Positions 48,351 to 54,840 of a DNA stretch of 64,000 bases are shown here, piece after piece. Each line of letters begins with the position of its first letter. The first letter of the stretch is position 1. This DNA is from a virus: IMG/VR virus record IMGVR_UViG_3300042870_001427, positions 1 to 64,000 of that record; one strand, given 5' to 3'. The notes beneath the pieces are model-generated. The model worked only from the letters and a program-made list of their open reading frames with translations. It made no database searches and had not been told where the DNA came from. The translations under genes were made by a program, and so were the position numbers.

Positions 48351-48410
48351 TAGGTTGATTTCAGCAATCAAAAAACTTTACTGGAAATAAAGCAAAAGTT
48401 CAACCTGTTG
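48351..48410 (+). ncRNA. Y-RNA-like element 8, in the Ro60-like 5' leader
   Basis: Closing stem AGGTTGA (48352-48358)/TCAACCT (48400-48406), TTTCAGCAA, GTTG (48407-48410). Inner hairpin CTTTA/TAAAG. It ends 8 nt before the AAGGAG of the Ro60-like gene, so it may also regulate that gene. Confidence 0.68.
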
Positions 48411-48428
48411 ATAAAAAAGGAGTTTATA

Positions 48429-49835
48429 ATGTCAACATTTGTAGAAGCCGTTAAAAACCAAACTGCGCGCACAGAAAACGGCATGCGTGCTCGTAAGTCT
48501 ACTGCAAATGCCTGTGTAGACTTGTTCTTCAAAATTGGTGCATCGCGTGGTAAGGATATTACCAAAGACTTTGTAGCAGCTTATGTCGAGGACAAAGACG
48601 TGGCGTTGCGTATTGCCCTGTGGGCTCGTGACGTGCGTGGTGGTTCTGGCGAACGTGAGTTGTTCCGTCAAATTCTTTCGTACTTGGAAAAGCACGATAA
48701 GGACGCAGCTGCAAAACTGTTGATGAAGACTCCTGAAATCGGTCGTTGGGATGACATCTTTGTTTTCTCCGACCAGGACTTGAAAGTTCAAGCTTTCAAC
48801 TTGTTAGGTGACGCTCTGCGTAGCCGTAACGGGTTGGCTGCTAAATGGACTCCTCGTCAAGGCCCTCTTGCTGCAGAAATTCGTAAGCACTTTGGTATGT
48901 CGCCAAAGTTCTATCGTAAGTCATTGGTTGAATTGACCAATGTTGTTGAGCAGCAAATGTGTGCTGGTAAGTGGGATGACATTAATCATTCTCATGTTCC
49001 TTCTCTTGCAGCTTCTCGCTACAAAAAAGCATTCACACGCCACGGCGCAAAGTTTGCTGAGTATGTGGAAAAGCTTAAGGCAGGAGATGCGGATGTTAAA
49101 GTTAACGCCGCTGCCGTGTACCCATACGATGTACTGAAAGGTATCAGCTCGTACTCTAACTCTTATGGTAAGACTGAATTGGATCACATTGTGGCTCAAT
49201 GGGAAGCATTACCAAACTACGTTGGAGATGCAAGCATCCTACCTTTGGTAGACGTGTCTGGGTCTATGTCAACTCACATTGGTGGTGGTAAAACTACCGC
49301 AATGGACGTTGCAGTTTCTTTAGGTTTGTACTTGTCTGAGAAAAACAAGGGTAAGTTCAAGGATACGTTCTTGACCTTCTCTTCAAAGCCAGAACTGTTA
49401 CATCTTAAAGGTAACGTTGTACAAAAGATGCAACAAATGGTTAAGTCTAATTGGGATATGTCTACAGACTTGCACGCAGCATTGAATAAAATCCTTGCTA
49501 CTGCTGTTCAAGGCAAAGTACCTCAAGAAGAATTGCCAGCAATGTTGCTGATTTTGTCAGACATGCAGTTTAACGCTTGTGTCAAGCATGATAATTCTGC
49601 GATTGAGATGATCAACCGTAAGTATGAAAGTGCTGGATACACCGCACCTGCAATCGTGTTCTGGAACTTGAACGCCAAGGACAATGTTCCAGTTAAACAT
49701 GACGCATCTGGTGTTGCGCTGGTCTCCGGATTCAGCCCAGCAGTTGTGAAATCGGTTCTGTCTTCTGACATGGATCAATTCACTCCAGAAGGTATCATGC
49801 TTAAGACCGTAATGGTCGACCGCTACGCTCTTTGA
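48429..49835 (+). CDS. Ro60-like TROVE/vWA protein (DUF2828-type)
   Basis: 468 aa from ATG 48429 (AAGGAG 10 nt upstream). The N-terminal two thirds are helical repeats with the family markers LWARDVRGGSGERELF (65-80) and IGRWDDI; the C-terminal vWA domain has a complete MIDAS: DVSGSMS (274-280), MSTDL (about 344) and LSDMQF (about 375). TROVE proteins form a ring that binds Y RNAs and damaged or misfolded RNAs; DUF2828 proteins share this layout but have no proven RNA partner. Here five structured RNAs lie directly upstream on the same transcript. Ends before a terminator. Confidence 0.8.
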   Translation: MSTFVEAVKNQTARTENGMRARKSTANACVDLFFKIGASRGKDITKDFVAAYVEDKDVALRIALWARDVRGGSGERELFRQILSYLEKHDKDAAAKLLMKTPEIGRWDDIFVFSDQDLKVQAFNLLGDALRSRNGLAAKWTPRQGPLAAEIRKHFGMSPKFYRKSLVELTNVVEQQMCAGKWDDINHSHVPSLAASRYKKAFTRHGAKFAEYVEKLKAGDADVKVNAAAVYPYDVLKGISSYSNSYGKTELDHIVAQWEALPNYVGDASILPLVDVSGSMSTHIGGGKTTAMDVAVSLGLYLSEKNKGKFKDTFLTFSSKPELLHLKGNVVQKMQQMVKSNWDMSTDLHAALNKILATAVQGKVPQEELPAMLLILSDMQFNACVKHDNSAIEMINRKYESAGYTAPAIVFWNLNAKDNVPVKHDASGVALVSGFSPAVVKSVLSSDMDQFTPEGIMLKTVMVDRYAL

Positions 49836-49842
49836 GCGGCTT

Positions 49843-49866
49843 GAGGACTCCTAGAGTCCTCATTTT
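49843..49866 (+). terminator. terminator hairpin after the Ro60-like gene
   Basis: GAGGACTC (49843-49850), loop CTA, GAGTCCTC (49854-49861), then ATTTT. A second stem CATTTTGAA (49861-49869)/TTCAAAATG (49889-49897) leads into tRNA-Ser. Confidence 0.75.
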
Positions 49867-49896
49867 GAAGCATATGGTTATCGTGTGTTTCAAAAT

Positions 49897-49986
49897 GGAA
49901 GACGGGCAGGACGGTAATGCAGCAGATTGCTAATCTGTAGATTCTAGTAATAGGGTCATAGGGTTCGACTCCCTAGTCTTCCACCA
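49897..49986 (+). tRNA. tRNA-Ser(GCT)
   Basis: Acceptor GGAAGAC/GTCTTCC, anticodon loop TTGCTAA, long variable arm, T arm TAGGG-TTCGACT-CCCTA, CCA. Confidence 0.9.
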
Positions 49987-50002
49987 TATAAGTAAAGAAC
50001 AT

Positions 50003-50078
50003 TCCCTAGTAGCACAGCGGTAGTTGCACTTGACTGTTAATCAAGGTGTCCGTGGTTCGATCCCACGCTGGGGAGCCA
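50003..50078 (+). tRNA. tRNA-Asn(GTT)
   Basis: Acceptor TCCCTAG/CTGGGGA, anticodon arm CTTGA-CTGTTAA-TCAAG, G73, CCA. Confidence 0.92.
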
Positions 50079-50084
50079 AATTTC

Positions 50085-50158
50085 GCCCTATTAGTATAAT
50101 GGTATTACACCTGTTTTGTAATCAGGTTACGGCAGTTCGATTCTGTCATGGGGCACCA
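50085..50158 (+). tRNA. tRNA-Thr(TGT)
   Basis: Acceptor GCCCTAT/ATGGGGC, anticodon loop TTTGTAA, A73, CCA. Confidence 0.9.
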
Positions 50159-50162
50159 ATAT

Positions 50163-50239
50163 CGCAGAGTATGGAAGAGGTCTATCCGTCCGGTCTCATA
50201 AGCCGGGAATCGCAGGTTCGAATCCTGCCTCTGCAACCA
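50163..50239 (+). tRNA. initiator-like tRNA-fMet(CAT)
   Basis: Acceptor CGCAGAG/CTCTGCA with the C1-A72 mismatch diagnostic of bacterial initiators, anticodon loop CTCATAA, A73, CCA. The anticodon stem CCGGT/GCCGG lacks the three consecutive G-C pairs usually next to the loop. Confidence 0.8.
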
Positions 50240-50242
50240 ACT

Positions 50243-50317
50243 GGATGTATAGCACAGTGGTAGTGCATCTCCTTCATACGGAGCAGGTCAGTAGTTCGAA
50301 TCTACTTACATCCACCA
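50243..50317 (+). tRNA. tRNA-Met(CAT), elongator
   Basis: Acceptor GGATGTA/TACATCC, anticodon loop TTCATAC, T loop TTCGAAT, A73, CCA. The loop form resembles elongator Met tRNAs. Confidence 0.8.
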
Positions 50318-50326
50318 AGGAGTTAT

Positions 50327-50860
50327 ATGAGTAACTTTAGATTCATTGATAGAAACGTAGACGTCAGTAAAATACTTAAACAGGTCCTAGACAATCCTAA
50401 AGATTGGCAGGCGGTCACTGCGTTTAAGAATACAGCCGGTGATAAGAACCCCTATGGCTTTTTACCTATGGTGATGGCTGTAGTCAGAAACGCAAATGAC
50501 GATCCAAAGAATACAGAATTACAAATGAACACTCCTTTGTATAAAAAATATACAGAGATTAGGAAGTGGCTTCGTAACCAAGGTATCTACAATACCTCCA
50601 GGGCTGCTTTTTTTAGACTCAAGCCTGGTGATGGTGTTGGTAGACATATAGATGATGGTACGTACTATTTGACTAGAGATAGATACCACCTTGCACTTCA
50701 AGGGACATATCTGTATACAGTAGATGATGAAGAACATCAGATCACACCAGGAACCTTTTTCTGGTTTGACAATAAAAAATATCATTCAGCATTCAACAAC
50801 GGTGATGTAGATCGACTTACATTTGTATTCGATGTCCCTCATTCACCAAAGAATCCTTAA
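50327..50860 (+). CDS. Asp/Asn beta-hydroxylase-like oxygenase
   Basis: 177 aa, AAGGAG before the ATG. RLKPGDGVGRHIDDGTYYL supplies the Fe ligand H-x-D (about 107-109); YHLALQG and HSAFNNGDVDRLTFVFDV supply the distal His and the Arg that binds 2-oxoglutarate. Matches the aspartyl/asparaginyl hydroxylase family. Substrate unknown. Embedded among tRNA genes. Confidence 0.75.
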   Translation: MSNFRFIDRNVDVSKILKQVLDNPKDWQAVTAFKNTAGDKNPYGFLPMVMAVVRNANDDPKNTELQMNTPLYKKYTEIRKWLRNQGIYNTSRAAFFRLKPGDGVGRHIDDGTYYLTRDRYHLALQGTYLYTVDDEEHQITPGTFFWFDNKKYHSAFNNGDVDRLTFVFDVPHSPKNP

Positions 50861-50879
50861 TGCCTGGTAGCTACAGAAC

Positions 50880-50953
50880 GGGTCCTTAGTTTAAAAGTAG
50901 AACACCCTCCTTACAAGTGGGATACGGCGGAGCGTTACCGTCAGGACCTACCA
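50880..50953 (+). tRNA. tRNA-Val(TAC) with non-standard T loop
   Basis: Acceptor GGGTCCT/AGGACCT, anticodon loop CTTACAA, T arm GGCGG-AGCGTTA-CCGTC, A73, CCA. One T-T mismatch in the anticodon stem. Confidence 0.82.
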
Positions 50954-50974
50954 AAGCCAGGTACCATTACTTAC

Positions 50975-51003
50975 TTGACTTAATTATCGTAATATAGTAT
51001 AAT
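50975..51003 (+). promoter_or_regulatory. sigma70-type promoter
   Basis: -35 TTGACT (50975-50980), 17-nt spacer, -10 TATAAT (50998-51003). Drives the 172-aa gene. Confidence 0.9.
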
Positions 51004-51034
51004 CACTGTACATTAATTCTTTATGAGGTGAGTT

Positions 51035-51553
51035 GTGAAAGGTACTACTAAAATGTTCTTGACGGGTATGGTTGTGACTATCCTGGTCATGAAACCATCG
51101 GTAGGTGTAGCTTTTGTTACTGCTATTTCTAACGGTATATCTACTGTTGCGAATGCAATGCATGAACCTACTGTACGCCATGAGCCTCCTGTTGTTGTGC
51201 AGGCTAATGATGATGAGTTTAAGGTCAAGATTATGTCTCTGTTTGATAAACTATTCGAACGTCTAGATAAGAAAGAAGAACCTAAAGAGGAATTTATTAC
51301 CTCCGGGCCACTTGCACCTGATGATACTCCTGTAGTTGTTACCCCTAGTTCTAAGGAGGTAGCATATAACCAGGCCTTGGCCGAGCAGGCTATTCTTGAG
51401 CGTCATGAACGGTATACAGGTGAAGATCCTATTGTTCGTAAACGGCTCAACCTACCTCCTAAACTTAAATCTATCGATCAGTTCGAGTATAAGGACGAGG
51501 TGAGTGCTGCAACGTTTGATAAAGAGTTTGCTGCAAAGGTGGGTAAGAAATAA
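51035..51553 (+). CDS. membrane-anchored protein
   Basis: 172 aa from GTG 51035 with GAGGTGA upstream. N-terminal hydrophobic segment (about 8-35), then charged, proline-containing periplasmic or cytoplasmic tail (DKLFERLDKKEEPKEE). Unknown. Stop overlaps the next ATG. Confidence 0.6.
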   Translation: MKGTTKMFLTGMVVTILVMKPSVGVAFVTAISNGISTVANAMHEPTVRHEPPVVVQANDDEFKVKIMSLFDKLFERLDKKEEPKEEFITSGPLAPDDTPVVVTPSSKEVAYNQALAEQAILERHERYTGEDPIVRKRLNLPPKLKSIDQFEYKDEVSAATFDKEFAAKVGKK

Positions 51554-51885
51554 TGGATCCGTCTCTTGCAGTATCTCTAGCTGGACTGGCCTTCACATTG
51601 TTTGCCGGTCCGAGTTACGCATATAAATATCAGGAGTTAGAAGGTAGCAAGTTATGTGACTTCTCTAACATCCAGGTCTTGCAAAAGAACGATCAAAAGA
51701 TCTATCTTAAGTATGATCAAACAGTCTTTGTAATGTATCAGAAGCCTACTAACAAGGGTGTTAAGAACGTTAAAAGATTTGAAACGACTAATGGCGGGGT
51801 TGTATTTTTACAGTTACCTGAAAAGGCAATGTTGCTTGATAACGTAAGAATGAAACCTATATTAAACGAATGTAAGAATATATGA
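51553..51885 (+). CDS. secreted protein
   Basis: 110 aa. Signal peptide (SLAVSLAGLAFTLFAGPSYA, cleavage about residue 23), then a beta-rich domain with two cysteines (about 34 and 107). Same operon as the gene before. Unknown. Confidence 0.6.
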   Translation: MDPSLAVSLAGLAFTLFAGPSYAYKYQELEGSKLCDFSNIQVLQKNDQKIYLKYDQTVFVMYQKPTNKGVKNVKRFETTNGGVVFLQLPEKAMLLDNVRMKPILNECKNI

Positions 51886-51892
51886 GGTGGAT

Positions 51893-52105
51893 ATGTCAGA
51901 TGGTGGTAAAGGATCAAAGCCTAGACCCATAAGCATAACTCAACATGAATACGATACTAGGTGGGATGCTATATTTGGCCGTGATATACCAGAGGATAAC
52001 ACGGGTACAGATAAGAATGAGTACTCAGATGTACTAACCACTGAAGATTGTATCATTAATATGCCAGGCACAATTGGAAGTGCCAAGATGGTTTTTAAAG
52101 AATAA
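51893..52105 (+). CDS. hypothetical phage protein
   Basis: 70 aa from ATG 51893 (GAGGTGG upstream). MSDGGKGSKPRPISITQHEY, then RWDAIFGRD, is a recurrent small phage protein of unknown role. A GTG at 51887 is less well placed. Confidence 0.65.
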   Translation: MSDGGKGSKPRPISITQHEYDTRWDAIFGRDIPEDNTGTDKNEYSDVLTTEDCIINMPGTIGSAKMVFKE

Positions 52106-52109
52106 TAAT

Positions 52110-52183
52110 ATCTCGTTGGTGTAATGGTAGCACAAGAAACTCCAAATCTCTTGGCGGGAGTTCGATTCTCTCACGGGATACCA
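52110..52183 (+). tRNA. tRNA-Trp(CCA), second, divergent copy
   Basis: Acceptor ATCTCGT/ACGGGAT, anticodon loop CTCCAAA, CCA. Same D-arm length and layout as the tRNA-Trp at 47675 but with an A-C mismatch in the anticodon stem and A73 instead of G73, so charging as Trp is uncertain. Confidence 0.7.
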
Positions 52184-52194
52184 GTAGGATAGTT

Positions 52195-52878
52195 ATGGAA
52201 TATATTGATCGCTTTGACTTGTTCCCAACCCCGGTATTGAGGTATGGATTCAAGGACATTGAACTTCATCATGAAAACCTTGTCAAGTACCTTGCAAGAG
52301 ACGACTTGTATTTCAAGGACAAGGAACGTAACGGCGTTCAAACAACCGATGGTGATCTCTTTAACCACAAAGAGATGGAACCAGTATACAACTTATTTAC
52401 CGAATGCTTCAATGATGCTATGGATAAGTTAGGTTACGAAAAAGATCACGGTATTATTTCAATGTGGGCCACCAGACAAAGGGATGGCGGATTCCATCAT
52501 CAGCACATTCATAAGAATACTTTTCTTGCCGCTGTACTCTATCTCTTTGACATAGACGGTACAGCCAGCGGTACCACATTTCATAATCTTAATCGTAACC
52601 TTCATCAAATTGATCCGCGTCATAAAAAAGATGCTGATCGGTTCTTCAAAGATAGTGAAAATGTTCCATTCATAAACGGTACAGTGTTGGTGTTTCCTGG
52701 ATGGGCATCCCATTCAACCATTCCTTCACCAAGCCGCTATAGAATAATGGTAGCTGCTAATATGATGCCGATTGGTCGTACGACCTCCGATCATTACGAT
52801 CAGTACTACTACCATGACCCCAAGGAAAAGGGTTACCTAAATCTAGTAGATCATATCAAAGAAGGATACAGTAAGTAA
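52195..52878 (+). CDS. 2-oxoglutarate/Fe(II) oxygenase-like protein
   Basis: 227 aa. HHQHIHKNTFLAAVLYLF (about 101-118) and PGWASHSTIPSPSRYRIMVAAN (about 181-202) provide the Fe-binding histidines and the arginine of putative 2OG-Fe(II) oxygenases found in T4-like phages. Second oxygenase in the tRNA region, of a different subfamily from the gene at 50327. Confidence 0.72.
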   Translation: MEYIDRFDLFPTPVLRYGFKDIELHHENLVKYLARDDLYFKDKERNGVQTTDGDLFNHKEMEPVYNLFTECFNDAMDKLGYEKDHGIISMWATRQRDGGFHHQHIHKNTFLAAVLYLFDIDGTASGTTFHNLNRNLHQIDPRHKKDADRFFKDSENVPFINGTVLVFPGWASHSTIPSPSRYRIMVAANMMPIGRTTSDHYDQYYYHDPKEKGYLNLVDHIKEGYSK

Positions 52879-52879
52879 T

Positions 52880-52955
52880 GCGGGTGTAGCTCAGTTGGTA
52901 GAGCATTACCTTGCCAAGGTAAATGTCGTCGGTTCGAACCCGATCGCCCGCTCCA
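52880..52955 (+). tRNA. tRNA-Gly(GCC)
   Basis: Acceptor GCGGGTG/CGCCCGC, D stem GCTC/GAGC, anticodon loop TTGCCAA, U73, CCA. Confidence 0.94.
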
Positions 52956-52976
52956 TTTTTTACCTGCTTAAATTTA

Positions 52977-53050
52977 GCTCCTATAGTTAAATGGTATAAC
53001 ACGTCCTTGGTAAGGACGAATTCCAAGTTCAATTCTCGGTGGGAGCACCA
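52977..53050 (+). tRNA. tRNA-Thr(GGT)
   Basis: Acceptor GCTCCTA/TGGGAGC, anticodon arm CGTCC-TTGGTAA-GGACG, T loop TTCAATT, A73, CCA. One mismatch in the T stem. Confidence 0.9.
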
Positions 53051-53051
53051 G

Positions 53052-53080
53052 TTGCATTAAATTACGGTATGAGTTATAAT
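53052..53080 (+). promoter_or_regulatory. sigma70-type promoter
   Basis: -35 TTGCAT (53052-53057), 17-nt spacer, -10 TATAAT (53075-53080). An ATG follows after 6 nt and tRNA-Ile starts after 13 nt. Confidence 0.8.
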
Positions 53081-53086
53081 CTAAGT

Positions 53087-53302
53087 ATGAAACAGGCTGG
53101 TAGCTTAATGGTAAAGCAGGGAACTCATAATTCCTTGAGTGGGGGTTCAATTCCCTCCCAGCCTACCATTGACGAGCTTAGGAAACTAGGCAAGTGGCCA
53201 TTCCCTCAATGGGAGAATGGTAGTATAGTCCAATTAAAGGTTAAGACACCTCGTGTGCCAAAGCCGGATTGGTTTAAAGAAGCAGGTGAAGCACCTTTTT
53301 GA
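53087..53302 (+). CDS. small protein ORF that contains a tRNA gene
   Basis: 71 aa from ATG 53087, exactly 6 nt after the -10, so possibly leaderless. The complete tRNA-Ile (53094-53168) lies in frame inside it and encodes about residues 3-27. The part after the tRNA looks coding (KTPRVPKPDWFKEAGEAPF). Translation could also begin inside or after the tRNA. TGA is followed closely by the next ribosome-binding site. Confidence 0.5.
   Translation: MKQAGSLMVKQGTHNSLSGGSIPSQPTIDELRKLGKWPFPQWENGSIVQLKVKTPRVPKPDWFKEAGEAPF
53094..53168 (+). tRNA. tRNA-Ile(CAT), lysidine type, or Met
   Basis: Acceptor AGGCTGG/CCAGCCT, anticodon arm GGGAA-CTCATAA-TTCCT, T loop TTCAATT, A73, CCA. The anticodon-arm pattern is like tRNA-Ile(CAT) that needs lysidine at C34; initiator and elongator Met are encoded at 50163 and 50243. 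Confidence 0.82.
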
Positions 53303-53309
53303 GGTCAAT

Positions 53310-53789
53310 ATGAAGAATCTAGATTTAGAAGAAGTAAAGGCATACATTCAAGCCCAGAGCCCAGAAACCAAGATATACATTGGTGCTGACTCCGAACGTT
53401 ATCAAAAAATAGTTAACGGTCGTAATGAATGGTTTGCCGATTACATTCTTGTAGTTGTAGTTCATATTGACGGTTGCCATGGATGTAAGATCTTTGGTGA
53501 AGTTCAAACTGAACGTGACTTCGATAGAAAAGCAAGCCGTCCATCAACTCGTCTTATGACTGAGGTATACAAAGTTGCAGAACTGTACCTTAGAATGGAA
53601 GAGGTGTTGGATGGTAGAGATGTTGAAGTTCACCTGGACATTAACCCTAATGAAATGTACAACAGCAGCATTGTGGTGCAGCAAGCTATTGGATACATCA
53701 AGGGTGTGTGTAGTGTAACTCCAAAAGTCAAACCTCAGGCTTTTGCAGCTTCGTATGCAGCTGATAGATTTAAATCAGTGATGAATTAA
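53310..53789 (+). CDS. RNase H-like protein (DUF458 / YkuK type)
   Basis: 159 aa from ATG 53310 (AGGTCA upstream; the longer frame overlaps the prior gene). IYIGADSERY (first Asp), VEVHLDINPNEMYNSS (acidic strand) and VKPQAFAASYAAD match the DUF458 RNase H-like family. Nuclease activity unproven. Confidence 0.72.
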   Translation: MKNLDLEEVKAYIQAQSPETKIYIGADSERYQKIVNGRNEWFADYILVVVVHIDGCHGCKIFGEVQTERDFDRKASRPSTRLMTEVYKVAELYLRMEEVLDGRDVEVHLDINPNEMYNSSIVVQQAIGYIKGVCSVTPKVKPQAFAASYAADRFKSVMN

Positions 53790-53797
53790 CATCTGTT

Positions 53798-53880
53798 GCG
53801 GGTGTGGTGGAAAGGTAGACACAGGAGACTTAAAATCTCCCGCCTAGAGCGTGCCGGTTCGAATCCGGCCACCCGTACCA
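53798..53880 (+). tRNA. tRNA-Leu(TAA)
   Basis: Acceptor GCGGGTG/CACCCGT, anticodon arm GGAGA-CTTAAAA-TCTCC, variable arm of about 12 nt, T arm GCCGG-TTCGAAT-CCGGC, A73, CCA. Confidence 0.92.
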
Positions 53881-53919
53881 ATAAATAGTGGTATACTTTG
53901 AAATCTCAAAGGAGATACC
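53881..53919 (+). promoter_or_regulatory. late promoter with ribosome-binding-site hairpin
   Basis: ATAAATA (53881-53887) followed at once by a hairpin: GGTAT (53890-53894)/ATACC (53915-53919) and CTTTG (53896-53900)/CAAAG (53907-53911), which traps AAAGGAG and touches the ATG at 53920. A start about 6 nt after the late box would remove the 5' arm. Confidence 0.55.
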
Positions 53920-54159
53920 ATGAAGCTTACTGCATCCGAACGCAACCATCTCAACGAGATGATTGAAACCCAAACGTTCTACGGAATCCCGCTGGAACAG
54001 GTTACCCAGGAAATACTGGAAGAAATCGACCACACCGAGGCACGTACCCTTTACATCGTCGCCTGCATGCTTGGATGGGATATGAGGGACAAGGAATCCC
54101 TGGATCACTTTCCCTACGAGGCAGAAGAATACCTCAAGAAATTCCAACTAATTCAGTAA
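53920..54159 (+). CDS. hypothetical protein
   Basis: 79 aa, acidic and helical. AAAGGAG site inside the leader hairpin. No family recognised. Confidence 0.65.
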   Translation: MKLTASERNHLNEMIETQTFYGIPLEQVTQEILEEIDHTEARTLYIVACMLGWDMRDKESLDHFPYEAEEYLKKFQLIQ

Positions 54160-54183
54160 TAAAAAATAGTTACTTTTCGTAAG

Positions 54184-54212
54184 TTGCCTTAATTTCGTAA
54201 TGTCGTTATAAT
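54184..54212 (+). promoter_or_regulatory. sigma70-type promoter
   Basis: -35 TTGCCT (54184-54189), 17-nt spacer, -10 TATAAT (54207-54212). Drives the 112-aa gene. Confidence 0.85.
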
Positions 54213-54257
54213 CATAGTGTGGACTCTGAAACCCACAAACTTTAGAAAGACTTTATT

Positions 54258-54596
54258 ATGAATAAACTTGAAACTGCAATTGAGATCGTTAAGGCCGGTA
54301 ATGGTGATAAGAAACTTCTGCTGGCTAATATCCAGAACGCTTTGGGCGTGACTCGTGCTAACGCATCTGTCTATCTCTTCAAAGCTAATAAGGTAATTGA
54401 GACTGGTGAGCCTGTAGAGGTGAAAGAAACTAAGGTGAAGGCTGTTAAGGTCGAGCCTACTGTTGAGTTCGAGGTATCTGAAGAAGATCAACTTGCCTAC
54501 CATGAATCTATGGCCGAACGCTCTGCCTCTGGCCTCTCCGTTATGTCTATCCAGGAATGGAAAGAGATGACTGAGAATCTTAAGGCCTTTGCATGA
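54258..54596 (+). CDS. small HTH-like protein
   Basis: 112 aa. ALGVTRANASVYLFKANK (about 28-45) resembles the end of the 161-aa protein at 44436, both with an N-A-x-x-Y pattern of a short helix-turn-helix. Acidic tail. Coupled to the next gene by ATGA. Confidence 0.6.
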   Translation: MNKLETAIEIVKAGNGDKKLLLANIQNALGVTRANASVYLFKANKVIETGEPVEVKETKVKAVKVEPTVEFEVSEEDQLAYHESMAERSASGLSVMSIQEWKEMTENLKAFA

Positions 54597-54784
54597 GATT
54601 CCGCTCCAAGAAAATGATGGAGTATGAGCATCACTTCGAACAAGAGGAGATGCTCAAGTACGCCAGCAACCTGATCTATGAATCTAATATGGATCGGGAC
54701 CAGGTTACTGCTAACTTTGCCGAGGCATACGGTGAAGAAAATCTCTACCTTATCGATGAGATTCTAGATGAAGAATTCAGTTGA
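54593..54784 (+). CDS. hypothetical acidic protein
   Basis: 63 aa, helical, ends in an acidic cluster (IDEILDEEFS). Stop overlaps the -35 of the next promoter. Unknown. Confidence 0.6.
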   Translation: MRFRSKKMMEYEHHFEQEEMLKYASNLIYESNMDRDQVTANFAEAYGEENLYLIDEILDEEFS

Positions 54785-54809
54785 TTTATTTTCGTGACTA
54801 ATCTATAAT
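54781..54809 (+). promoter_or_regulatory. sigma70-type promoter
   Basis: -35 TTGATT (54781-54786), 17-nt spacer, -10 TATAAT (54804-54809). Drives the DUF932 gene. Confidence 0.87.
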
Positions 54810-54840
54810 AGATATATCTTAACTTAAATTGGAGTAACAA

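Noticed and set aside
45690-48410. Repeated TTTTAGGATAGTTACAGCAA strings as a CRISPR array
   Set aside because: The copies are not evenly spaced, the repeat changes with its own complementary 3' arm, tRNAs lie between copies, and no cas genes are present. The pattern is that of structured RNAs.
47896-48410. A retron-type msr/msd array
   Set aside because: No reverse transcriptase is encoded nearby; the partner gene is TROVE/vWA-like.
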